This document shows, piece by piece, positions 51,096-58,282 of a stretch of DNA of 64,000 nt (its first letter is position 1; every line of letters begins with the position of its first letter). The notes under the pieces are model-generated. The model ran no database searches, had not been told where the DNA came from, and worked only from the letters and a program-made list of their open reading frames with translations. Position numbers and translations under genes: made by a program. The stretch lies in contig NZ_CP060395.1 of assembly GCF_015840335.1 (NCBI RefSeq), positions 434,001 to 498,000 on the forward strand. The letters run 5' to 3'. The stretch comes from Synechococcus sp. CBW1108 (GTDB taxonomy: Bacteria; Cyanobacteriota; Cyanobacteriia; PCC-6307; Cyanobiaceae).

Positions 51096-52646
51096 ATGCA
51101 GACGGCAGCTACCAGCCCTGCAGCCGCCAGTGCTCCACCGCCCCGCGCGAGCCGCTGGATTCTGGTGGGCGGGGTTGTGTTGGTGAGCCTGCTGGCCCTG
51201 GCCCCCCTGCTCAGCTTGCTGGGCGGTGCCCTCTTTGGCGAAGGGCCTGGCGGCCTAGCCCTGGGTGTCGATGGGGTTGAGCAGATGCGAGGAACCCTGT
51301 TGCTCGTCGCCGGAGAAGGCTTTCTCGGGGCCATTTTGGGCACGGCCATCGGCTGGCTCACGGCGGTCTGCCGCTTCCCTGGACGCCGCTGGCTGCGCAT
51401 CGCCCAGTTGGTGCCTATGGCCTTTCCGGCCTATCTGCTGGCCGCCAGCCTGATCGACTGGGCCAGTTATCGGGGGCTGCGCATCCACGGCCTCGGCTGG
51501 GCCGTGCTGCTGCTCACCCTGGCCAACTACAGCTATGTCTTCTTGCTCAGCACCGAAAGCTTCTCCGTCAGTGGCCGGCGGCTGCTCGAGGCCAGTCGCA
51601 GCCTGGGTGTGGGGCCCTGGTCCAGCTTCTTTCGGGTGGCGCTACCCATCGCCCTGCCCTCCATCGGCGCTGGTGTGGCCCTCAGCGCCATGGAGGTGGT
51701 GAATGAATTGGGCGCCGTACGCCTGCTGGGGGTGCCCAGCCTCTCGGCCGGAATCCTCGATCGCTGGCAGGTGGATGGCAACCCCCAGGGGGCGGCCCTG
51801 CTCTCCTTGGCGGCGCTGGCGATCGTCGCCCTGTTGATCACAGGCGAGCGGCTGCTCCGCCAGCGCAGCCGCCGCTGGAACCTCGAGGGCCGTGACGCTG
51901 CCGAACACGTTTGGCAGCTGCGGGGCTGGCGGGCCCTGCTGGCCCAGCTGGTGACGGCCCTGCCCCCGCTCTGCGCCCTGGCGATCCCGGTGCTGTGGGT
52001 CCAGCAGGGCTGGCAAGCCCTGGCGGCAGAGTCGATCGGGGAACTCACCCAGCTCGCCAGCCGCAGCCTCGGCTTGGCGCTGCTGGCGACAGGGCTCACC
52101 GGCATGGGCGCGCTGCTGCTGGCCATCTGCCGCCGCTGGAGCCCCCAACCCCTCGTGCAGCAGCTCAGCTTCCTGGCCGGCCTGGGCTACGCCATCCCCG
52201 GCAGCGTGCTGGCCCTGGGCCTGATTGTGCTGGGAGGACCGCTGGGAATTAGTCCGGTGCTGCTGCTGCTGTGGGGCTACGGCGACCGCTTCATGGCCGT
52301 TTCCAAACAGGGGCTTGATGCCGGCCTGGAGCGCATTCCTCCAAGCATCGACGAAACGGCCGCCAGCCTTGGCTGCAACTGGCAGGGGGTGCTCCGCCGC
52401 ATTCACCTACCGCTCCTGAGGGGCCCACTGCTGGTGGGCAGCCTGCTGGTTTTTGTCGATGTGGTGAAGGAACTGCCGATCACGCTGGCCCTGCGTCCCT
52501 TCGACTTCGACACCCTGGCGGTGCGGGTGTTTCAGTACGCCAGCGATGAACGGGTGGGGGCAGCCATGGCCCCGGCGCTACTGATCATGGCGCTTGGCTT
52601 GGTTGCAGCCCTCGCCCTGGTGCCGACGCTTGAGCGGCGGGACTGA
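51096..52646 (+). CDS. futB: Fe3+ ABC transporter permease
   Basis: This is an inner-membrane permease, 516 residues, fused from two six-helix halves as in FutB/FbpB. Coupling loops are LLEASRSLGVGPWSSFFRVA (about residue 165) and DETAASLGCNWQGVLRRIHL (about 420). The final part VVKELPITLALRPFDFDTLA is the conserved end of ferric-iron permeases. The start is ATG 51096; a TTG three bases upstream is less likely. The ATPase needed is elsewhere in the genome. Confidence 0.94.
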   Translation: MQTAATSPAAASAPPPRASRWILVGGVVLVSLLALAPLLSLLGGALFGEGPGGLALGVDGVEQMRGTLLLVAGEGFLGAILGTAIGWLTAVCRFPGRRWLRIAQLVPMAFPAYLLAASLIDWASYRGLRIHGLGWAVLLLTLANYSYVFLLSTESFSVSGRRLLEASRSLGVGPWSSFFRVALPIALPSIGAGVALSAMEVVNELGAVRLLGVPSLSAGILDRWQVDGNPQGAALLSLAALAIVALLITGERLLRQRSRRWNLEGRDAAEHVWQLRGWRALLAQLVTALPPLCALAIPVLWVQQGWQALAAESIGELTQLASRSLGLALLATGLTGMGALLLAICRRWSPQPLVQQLSFLAGLGYAIPGSVLALGLIVLGGPLGISPVLLLLWGYGDRFMAVSKQGLDAGLERIPPSIDETAASLGCNWQGVLRRIHLPLLRGPLLVGSLLVFVDVVKELPITLALRPFDFDTLAVRVFQYASDERVGAAMAPALLIMALGLVAALALVPTLERRD

Positions 52647-52681
52647 AGCCCAGACCCGCCAAGCCCTCCTCGCATCCCCTC

Positions 52682-52822
52682 CTAATCCCGGCCGCAGCGG
52701 CACTTGCCGCCCTTCCACTTCGAGCATTTGCTTTGCTTGCACCCCTTGTGCTTGTCGGCGCTGGGTCCCCGCTTCCCCAGGGGGGGCGGGGTGTCGTGAC
52801 AGGGGCCAAGGGGTGCGGCCAT
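52682..52822 (-). CDS. 46-residue Cys/Lys-rich microprotein
   Basis: This is a 46-residue ORF from ATG 52822 to TAG 52682. The tail DKHKGCKQSKCSKWKGGKCR then CGRD has four Cys, in C-x4-C and C-x-C spacing, and many Lys, like a metallothionein or zinc-knuckle fragment. The N-terminal half is Pro/Gly-rich with one more Cys and a His (GPCHDTPPP). It lies in the 348-bp gap between futB (36 bp from its stop) and the ferritin gene, on the opposite strand. The composition is strongly non-random, but there is no supporting homology I can name. Confidence 0.55.
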   Translation of the reverse strand: MAAPLGPCHDTPPPLGKRGPSADKHKGCKQSKCSKWKGGKCRCGRD

Positions 52823-52994
52823 GCTGGAAACCTCAATCGGAAGCTTGGGATTGGTTCCAGCCTATGGATCGCCCACCCCCCTTGGGCCAGTGTGATCGAT
52901 CCCTGCGGCCCCTGTTACGGGCCGTTGTGCCATTTGTGACGTCAAGCAATCGGGAAGCCATCGCTACTGTCAGGCCAGTTGCAACGCTGAGCCG

Positions 52995-53570
52995 ATGGAG
53001 CAATCCAACATCGCCACCCATGCAGTGGCCACTGGTCCGGCCGGCCGGGCCATGGCCCAACCGATGGACGCCAGCTTGCTGGAGGGATTGCAACAGCACC
53101 TCACCATGGAACGCCAGGCCAGCACGGCCTACTGGGCCATGGCGATCTGGTTTGGAGAACGGGAACTGCGGGGCTTCTGCGAATACCTCAAAGGGGAAGC
53201 CGGTAATGAGCAACAGCATGCCGCCCAGCTGGCCGACTACCTGCTGGCCCGCGGCCAGACCGTATCTCTTGAGGCGTTAGCCGCGCCAATGCAGCAATGG
53301 CGCAATGCCGAAGAGATCTTTGCTGCCATTTTCCAGTTGGAAGCCGACGTCACCAGCTCGTTGCAACAGCTCTACGTCATGGCGGAGCGGGCCTCAGATG
53401 TGCGCTCCACCGTGTTCCTCGATCCAATGGTGCAGGGTCAGATCGCTTCCGAACATGAGGCCGCCCACCTGCTCGGCCGGATCCGTTTTGCCCAGACCAA
53501 CCCTGCAGCCATGCTGGTGATCGATGGCGAACTGAGCGAGGGCAAACATGCCCCAGCTTCTCTGGCCTAA
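52995..53570 (+). CDS. Ferritin
   Basis: This is a 24-mer type non-heme ferritin subunit, 191 residues, for iron storage in the cytosol. The four-helix bundle carries the diiron ligands: a Glu in HLTMERQASTAYWAMAIWF, E-x2-H in LKGEAGNEQQHAAQLADYL, a Glu in FQLEADVTSSLQQL, and a Glu in IASEHEAAHLLGRI. An extra 20-residue N-terminal extension (ATHAVATGPAGRAM) is less conserved. An 8-bp palindrome, TGACGTCA, lies at 52937-52944 upstream. Confidence 0.94.
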   Translation: MEQSNIATHAVATGPAGRAMAQPMDASLLEGLQQHLTMERQASTAYWAMAIWFGERELRGFCEYLKGEAGNEQQHAAQLADYLLARGQTVSLEALAAPMQQWRNAEEIFAAIFQLEADVTSSLQQLYVMAERASDVRSTVFLDPMVQGQIASEHEAAHLLGRIRFAQTNPAAMLVIDGELSEGKHAPASLA

Positions 53571-53571
53571 T

Positions 53572-53862
53572 TCAGCAGGCCAGGGGACGTCGGGTCAGCT
53601 CATCGAGGAAGGCGACGGCAAGATTGTCCCGCACGGCCCTGGTGCGGGACAGCTGCTTGGCGCTGGCCTGGAGCTCTAGGCGGCGACCCTGCAGAAGCTG
53701 GAGCTCCTGCTGCAGGCGGTCCACCAAACCCTCCTCGCGGCAGCGGCCGATGTCACCGACCACCTGCCGGGCGCGGCAACGTAACCGGTCGGCTTCCCGG
53801 CAGAGGCTGGCGACCAGGCTCTCCGATGGTGGGGAGCTACTTGGGGGGATCGGACTGGGCAT
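53572..53862 (-). CDS. Small helical protein next to the Crp-like gene
   Basis: This is a 96-residue protein. After a Pro/Ser-rich start (MPSPIPPSSSPPSESL) it is helical, with LVASLCREADRLRCRARQVV and GLVDRLQQELQLLQGRRLEL. It may form a coiled coil. No family is recognised. It is 8 bp downstream of the Crp-like gene on the same strand and ends within 1 bp of the convergent ferritin gene. Confidence 0.6.
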   Translation of the reverse strand: MPSPIPPSSSPPSESLVASLCREADRLRCRARQVVGDIGRCREEGLVDRLQQELQLLQGRRLELQASAKQLSRTRAVRDNLAVAFLDELTRRPLAC

Positions 53863-53870
53863 GGCAGAAC

Positions 53871-54467
53871 TCAGGCCGCAGCCAGGGGAGCAGTTTCAAT
53901 CAATTCCGGGGCCAGGCGCATGCCGGGTTCACCGACCGGAGCCTCGATCAAGCGGGCCTGACGGATGCGGGAAATCAGGCGGGTGGTCGTGACCCGAGTG
54001 GTGCCGATCAATTCACCGATGCGCTCATGGGTGAGACGGAAGGGCAGATCACACCAACTTCCGCAACGGCGCCCCAAGCGGCGAACCAGCAGCCCGAACA
54101 GGGCATGCAGGCGCTGCTCGGCGCTGCCCAGGTGGCGGATGCGCAAGAGCTGCAGGGTCCATTCGTTCACGGCATCAAACCCTTCACCCTGACGGGGTTC
54201 GGCATCGCTGCGGAAACTCAAGGGGGTGAGGGCCTCGACGCAGACGCCCTCACTGCAGAGGCGATCCGTACAGAGCTGGTCGCCGGCCTGCAGGAAGGCG
54301 AGGGTCATGCCCTCTGTCTCCTCACAGGGGCAATAGACACGGGCCACCCCCTCGAGCACCTCGATGCAGCTGCCACTCGGCCCGCGAGCCGGATCCAGCA
54401 GCACGGTCTGACCTGCCGGCATGCGCACGGCAGGGGCGGGATCGTCGGGAAGGAAGCGAAAACTCAT
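53871..54467 (-). CDS. Crp/Fnr-family regulator, Cys-rich
   Basis: This is a 198-residue regulator from ATG 54467 (TTG at 54473 adds two residues). An N-terminal cNMP-type fold (QTVLLDPARGPSGSCIEVLE, GMTLAFLQAGDQLCTDRLCS) is followed by a dimer helix and a C-terminal HTH: LPFRLTHERIGELIGTTRVT and TTRLISRIRQARLIE. Nine or more Cys (YCPCEE, LCTDRLCSEGVCVEAL, RRCGSWCDL) are unusual and could bind metal or a cluster. It adjoins ferritin and fut genes, so iron control is a possible role. A 17-bp dyad at 54489-54505 lies just upstream. Confidence 0.85.
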   Translation of the reverse strand: MSFRFLPDDPAPAVRMPAGQTVLLDPARGPSGSCIEVLEGVARVYCPCEETEGMTLAFLQAGDQLCTDRLCSEGVCVEALTPLSFRSDAEPRQGEGFDAVNEWTLQLLRIRHLGSAEQRLHALFGLLVRRLGRRCGSWCDLPFRLTHERIGELIGTTRVTTTRLISRIRQARLIEAPVGEPGMRLAPELIETAPLAAA

Positions 54468-54795
54468 GGCCAAAGGGGAGGGGGCCTATTGCGAATGACT
54501 CGCAACCTAAACAAGCCCCCGCCCCTTTTGCAAGCGATTCTCAGTAACAACTGTCAATTGCAACCGGGCTTGGCGCGGGTGACACCCCAGCTCGGCTGCA
54601 CAAAAGCCCCAAAGATGGAGCCGTAACTGGCTAGAGCCAGTCACTGATTGCGTTTTTTGCCAACTTTTACTGCCAGGGCAACATCATGTTGCTGCAGATC
54701 CATGCTTTGTGGCCCTACGCAACAGGCCGCTGCCAAATAGCTTCGCCCTGGTCAAGATATGGTTGTTTCCCACCAATGCTGGGGAGTACTTATTC
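54468..54795. other. 328-bp divergent regulatory region
   Basis: The region separates the Crp-like gene from the secreted pair at 54796. It holds the dyad at 54489-54505 and a further GAGAATCG element (reverse of CGATTCTC at 54535-54542) that resembles half of the Zur/Fur-type boxes. No coding frame is convincing here; the frame open from 54709 lacks a signal peptide until the ATG at 54796. Confidence 0.45.
54489..54505. promoter_or_regulatory. Perfect dyad, candidate operator for the Crp-like regulator
   Basis: TTGCGA-ATGAC-TCGCAA is a perfect 6-bp inverted repeat with a 5-bp spacer, 22 bp upstream of the Crp-like start. Position and symmetry suit autoregulation. Confidence 0.55.
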
Positions 54796-55317
54796 ATGGT
54801 GAACCGCAAGATTCTGCCCAGCTGGCCCTGCCGCCGGATCGGCCTGCTGGCCGCAGCTGCCACAGGTTTAGCTGCAACCGCCTTAGCTGCAGCTCCCGCC
54901 CTGGCCCAGTCGGACACGCTCTACAAACTCGACACCAAGTGCAGCGTCAAGGGCGGGGCACCCCAGGCTTGCGTCATTGAGGCCGTCAACGAGGGCAGCG
55001 CCACCCTCTACCGCCACATCATCGGCAAAACCGTGGAGACGATCCGCGTCACCGACAGCCCCGTGCGGATGAGTGTCTGGGTCGAGGGCACCAAAACCTG
55101 GAAAAACCTAGACAACGCAGCGGCGCGCTTTTCCACCAACACGATCTGCTTCAACGGTCGGGATCTCTGTGCCATCAACCCCAACTACCTCAACAGCGTT
55201 AGGGAAGATCGTCCCGACACCACCGCCGGCCGGGATCTGATCAAGGTGCAGTTTGGCGCCGACGGCCGGATCAACCTCACCTGCTACGACGACGGCTGCA
55301 AGGGGATCGGCCAATGA
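54796..55317 (+). CDS. Secreted protein with six cysteines, unknown family
   Basis: This is a 173-residue exported protein from ATG 54796. The signal is RRIGLLAAAATGLAATALAA, ending near PALAQ. The mature part has six Cys: KCSVKGGAPQACVIEAVNEG, TICFNGRDLCAINPNYLNS and LTCYDDGCKGIG, likely three disulfides. I cannot name the family. It overlaps the next gene by 4 bp (ATGA), so the two are coupled and may act together at the surface. Confidence 0.75.
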   Translation: MVNRKILPSWPCRRIGLLAAAATGLAATALAAAPALAQSDTLYKLDTKCSVKGGAPQACVIEAVNEGSATLYRHIIGKTVETIRVTDSPVRMSVWVEGTKTWKNLDNAAARFSTNTICFNGRDLCAINPNYLNSVREDRPDTTAGRDLIKVQFGADGRINLTCYDDGCKGIGQ

Positions 55318-56309
55318 GAAACTCCCTAAACGGCCCCCTGGCGGGATTCGGCCTGGTGTTGGCCGGTGCGATGACAGGTGTAATGGCCCTGCCCATGGGG
55401 GCAGCCCTGGCCTTTGAGCGCCCCTTGGCGGAGAACAGCACCGCCGCCCTGTTCGACCAACTGGTGGCTCGCGGTGGGGGTGGCGGCCGCGCTGGCGGTG
55501 GCGGCCGTTTGGGTGGCGCCGGTGGTGGAGGTGGCGGTCGCAAGGCCGGCGGCCACAGCGGCTTCAGCAACAGCGGCCCCGGACTTAACCGCGGCTCCAC
55601 CAAGCCCGCAGGGGGTTGGAGCACCAGGGCCCAAATGGGCGGGAGACCATCTCTCAATCGCCCCGCAGCGTCGACCCGTCCGGCCGCCGCCAACCGTCAG
55701 GCAGCGGGGTCTCGCCCCGGCGGCTCAATCGGCAGCGGTGACCGCATGGCCACTCGGGACAAACCCGCAACCCGCGACCTGAAACGGGATGGCAACCGCA
55801 GCATCAGCCGGGATGTGAACAGGAACGTGAACAGGGATGTCAATCGCAACGTAAACCGCGATATCAATCGGAACTGGAGCCGCAACGTCAACCGCGTCAA
55901 CACCTATCCCGGCTGGGCCCGGCCCGGTTGGGGGGTGGCTCGGCCCTGGAACCACGGCTGGTATGGCGGCTGGAGCACCCCTCCGAGCTGGGGTTGGTGG
56001 AGCGCGCGGGCTGCAACCTGGGGAATCGCCAGCCTGACCACCGCAGCCATCATTAACAACGCCGTCAGCAACGCCATTGACGCCCACAACGACTACATTG
56101 TTGTGGCCAACACGAACTTCGAGTTGCTCTACGGAACGGTCCAACCGACGAGCAGCGATTCGGTCAGCTTCGTGATCAAGGTGGACGGCTCTGAGTACCA
56201 GCTCAATGCCAACTGCAAGCGTGGCACCATCAATGGCCAAGACCCCAACAGTGCCGCTGAAGCCGAGCTGCTCAATGCCGCCTGCCAGGTGGCCTACGGG
56301 TCGGCCTGA
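55314..56309 (+). CDS. Gly-rich secreted protein with DVNRN repeats
   Basis: This is a 331-residue exported protein. A signal peptide (LAGFGLVLAGAMTGVMALP) precedes a Gly-rich part (RGGGGGRAGGGGRLGG), a low-complexity Pro/Arg region, and about seven tandem units of the type NRDVNRN (about residues 165-195). A hydrophobic stretch (TWGIASLTTAAIINNAVSNA) follows, then a C-terminal domain with YIVVANTNFELLYGTVQPTS, ANCKRGTINGQDP and LLNAACQVAYG. The repeat region suggests a structural or surface role. Terminated by the hairpin at 56347. Confidence 0.75.
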   Translation: MRNSLNGPLAGFGLVLAGAMTGVMALPMGAALAFERPLAENSTAALFDQLVARGGGGGRAGGGGRLGGAGGGGGGRKAGGHSGFSNSGPGLNRGSTKPAGGWSTRAQMGGRPSLNRPAASTRPAAANRQAAGSRPGGSIGSGDRMATRDKPATRDLKRDGNRSISRDVNRNVNRDVNRNVNRDINRNWSRNVNRVNTYPGWARPGWGVARPWNHGWYGGWSTPPSWGWWSARAATWGIASLTTAAIINNAVSNAIDAHNDYIVVANTNFELLYGTVQPTSSDSVSFVIKVDGSEYQLNANCKRGTINGQDPNSAAEAELLNAACQVAYGSA

Positions 56310-56346
56310 GGTTGCCACGCCGGGCTCAAGGCCCTGATGCTCTCGG

Positions 56347-56374
56347 GCCCGCGGAAAACTCCGCGGGCTTTTTT
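56347..56374 (+). terminator. Rho-independent terminator
   Basis: GCCCGCGG (56347-56354), loop AAAACT, CCGCGGGC (56361-56368), then TTTTTT. It ends the secreted-protein operon. Confidence 0.93.
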
Positions 56375-56451
56375 GCAGGTCAAAATCCAGCCAATCATCG
56401 CTGCAGAAACTCCTGAGCCCCTACTTAGTTCGCACAAGTCACCAACTATCA

Positions 56452-57285
56452 ATGCCAGCCAAGTTATTGCGCTTCTCGCAAAGTTCTGCCTTATCTGCAG
56501 CTGCCTGCCTCTGCATCGCAGCTACCCCTGCCAAGGCCGAGCCCTGGCGCAGCAGCGTCGAGCTCTATGGGCCAGTGCCCCTGAGGCTCGACACCACAAC
56601 CACGGTTGTAACCCAAAACAACCGCAGCGTGACCACTGAGGCCGTACTGAACCTGGACCAGGTTCTAGACAATCTCCAGTGGATTACGGCTGTACGAGGC
56701 AGTGTGGAAAAGGGTCGCTGGGGTGTGCTCACCGACCTGAGCTACACCAAGCTCGGCCAGGAGGAGGGGGCCACCACCCCCAACGGCTTGCTCACCGGCC
56801 GGGCGAGTGTGAATGTCAGCCAGGGCATCTACGACCTGGCAGTGCGCTATCGCTTTGGGGAGCCAGAGGCGGCGGTGGGCACAGCCGGACAATTCAGCCT
56901 GATCCCCTACGCCGGCATTCGCGTCATTGATGCCCAAATGGATGTGGCTGCCCAGGTTGATCTGGGCAACATTCTCAGCGTTCAACGACAGGGCAACTTC
57001 GGCCGCACCTGGGCCCAACCCCTGCTGGGCACCCAGGCCAGCCTGTTTCTCTCACCGCGGCTGCGGGCCTTTGCCCGCGCTGATATCGGTGGCTTTGGGC
57101 TGGGCGGCGCCAAAGATCTCTCCGGCAATGCCCAGATCGGCCTTGGCTACGCGATGGGCAACAGCACCGATCTGAACATTTCCTGGCGCTATTTCGGGCT
57201 TGATTACAATAATGGTGGCAATCCAGACAGTGGCTTCAGCAGCTACCAGAATGGCTTGGAAATTGGTTTGAAATTCTTCTTCTGA
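56452..57285 (+). CDS. Outer-membrane beta-barrel protein
   Basis: This is a 277-residue exported protein. A signal peptide (SALSAAACLCIAATPAKAEP) is followed by alternating strands of an OmpA/OmpW-type barrel, such as LQWITAVRGSVEKGRWGVLT, DLAVRYRFGEP, LIPYAGIRVIDAQ and LNISWRYFGLDYNNGG. It ends in an aromatic strand (NGLEIGLKFFF), the usual BAM-recognition signature. No specific function is visible. It is convergent with the FGE gene, with only 22 bp between them. Confidence 0.85.
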   Translation: MPAKLLRFSQSSALSAAACLCIAATPAKAEPWRSSVELYGPVPLRLDTTTTVVTQNNRSVTTEAVLNLDQVLDNLQWITAVRGSVEKGRWGVLTDLSYTKLGQEEGATTPNGLLTGRASVNVSQGIYDLAVRYRFGEPEAAVGTAGQFSLIPYAGIRVIDAQMDVAAQVDLGNILSVQRQGNFGRTWAQPLLGTQASLFLSPRLRAFARADIGGFGLGGAKDLSGNAQIGLGYAMGNSTDLNISWRYFGLDYNNGGNPDSGFSSYQNGLEIGLKFFF

Positions 57286-57307
57286 TCCCCATGGCCCTCG
57301 AGCAACG

Positions 57308-58279
57308 TCAACTCTGAGTGATATCCAAACTCTGAGTGATATTTAAGCCAGGCGGCCTGACGATACAGCGGAAGCCCATGTGGCTGGTGCTGGTGTCGAT
57401 CCCCTGAGCCATACGAGCCGCAGGCCGGTAGCGACGGCAATAACTGGGGGCACAGAGAAAGGAGCCGCCTTTCACCACCTTGCGCGGCGCGGCGCCGTGC
57501 TGGGAGCCGGGGTCGATGCTTGCCTGCTGACGGGCGCTCTGGGCCTCGGCGCAGCATCCGGCCGCCCCTGACTGATGGGGGCCATACCAGCTGTCGGTCC
57601 ATTCCCAAACGTTGCCGATCATGTCCACCAGGCCGTAGCCGTTGGCGGGGTACGCGCCGACTGGCGAGGTGAGCTCCCAGCCATCCAGGCAGCTGTTGTG
57701 ATGGGGGAAGTCACCCTGAAAGGTGTTGGCCACGGGCACGCCGCCGGGATGGAGTTCGTCGCCCCAGGCGTATTCGCAACCCTCCCGGCCGCCCCAGGCG
57801 GCCCGCTCCCACTCCTCCTCCGTGGGCAGTTGCTTGCCGATCCAGCTGGCGTAGGCCGCTGCATCGGCGTGGGCCACATGCACCACCGGGTGCTGGCCGC
57901 GGCCCTTGATTGAGCTGCCGGGGCCCTCGGGATGGCGCCAGCTGGCGCCGGGCACGTACTGCCACCAGCTGTAGTGGTTGGCCTGCCCTACGGGTCCGGC
58001 AGGTGGCACGAACACGATCGAGGCCGGGTGCAGCTGGGCCGGATCTGCATCGGGGTAGAGGGCCGAATCAGCGAAGCTCTCAGCCAGGGTTCGGTAGCTG
58101 GTGGCCTTCACAAACTTCAGGAACTGGGCATTGGTGACCGGGGCCCGATCGATCCAGAACCCCGCCAACTGCACCCGGTGGGCCGGCGCCTCCTCCGGAT
58201 AGTGCTGGTCAGAGCCCATCCAAAAAGAGCCCGCCGGAATCCACACCATGCCGGATGCCGGGGGCCGCTTCGAGGGCAT
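57308..58279 (-). CDS. Formylglycine-generating enzyme (SUMF1 family)
   Basis: This protein converts the active-site Cys of sulfatases to formylglycine. It has 323 residues. N-terminal MVWIPAGSFWMGSD and DRAPVTNAQFLKFV, QLPTEEEWERAAW, and GLVDMIGNVWEWTDSWYG are family landmarks. The catalytic Cys pair is C276/C281 (FLCAPSYCRRYRPAARMAQG), with GFRCIV following, as in aerobic FGE. The end carries a duplicated ITQS unit from an 18-bp DNA repeat. It lies 3 bp after the sulfatase gene. Confidence 0.95.
   Translation of the reverse strand: MPSKRPPASGMVWIPAGSFWMGSDQHYPEEAPAHRVQLAGFWIDRAPVTNAQFLKFVKATSYRTLAESFADSALYPDADPAQLHPASIVFVPPAGPVGQANHYSWWQYVPGASWRHPEGPGSSIKGRGQHPVVHVAHADAAAYASWIGKQLPTEEEWERAAWGGREGCEYAWGDELHPGGVPVANTFQGDFPHHNSCLDGWELTSPVGAYPANGYGLVDMIGNVWEWTDSWYGPHQSGAAGCCAEAQSARQQASIDPGSQHGAAPRKVVKGGSFLCAPSYCRRYRPAARMAQGIDTSTSHMGFRCIVRPPGLNITQSLDITQS
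57310..57342. repeat. 18-bp tandem duplication at the FGE C-terminus
   Basis: AACTCTGAGTGATAT occurs at 57310-57324 and 57328-57342. In frame it repeats the residues DITQS/NITQS at the end of the FGE protein. Confidence 0.75.
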
Positions 58280-58282
58280 GGA

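Noticed and set aside
52594-53280. 228-codon plus-strand frame over the futB-ferritin gap
   Set aside because: It overlaps futB and ferritin in another frame and has biased shadow composition; ferritin itself starts at 52995.
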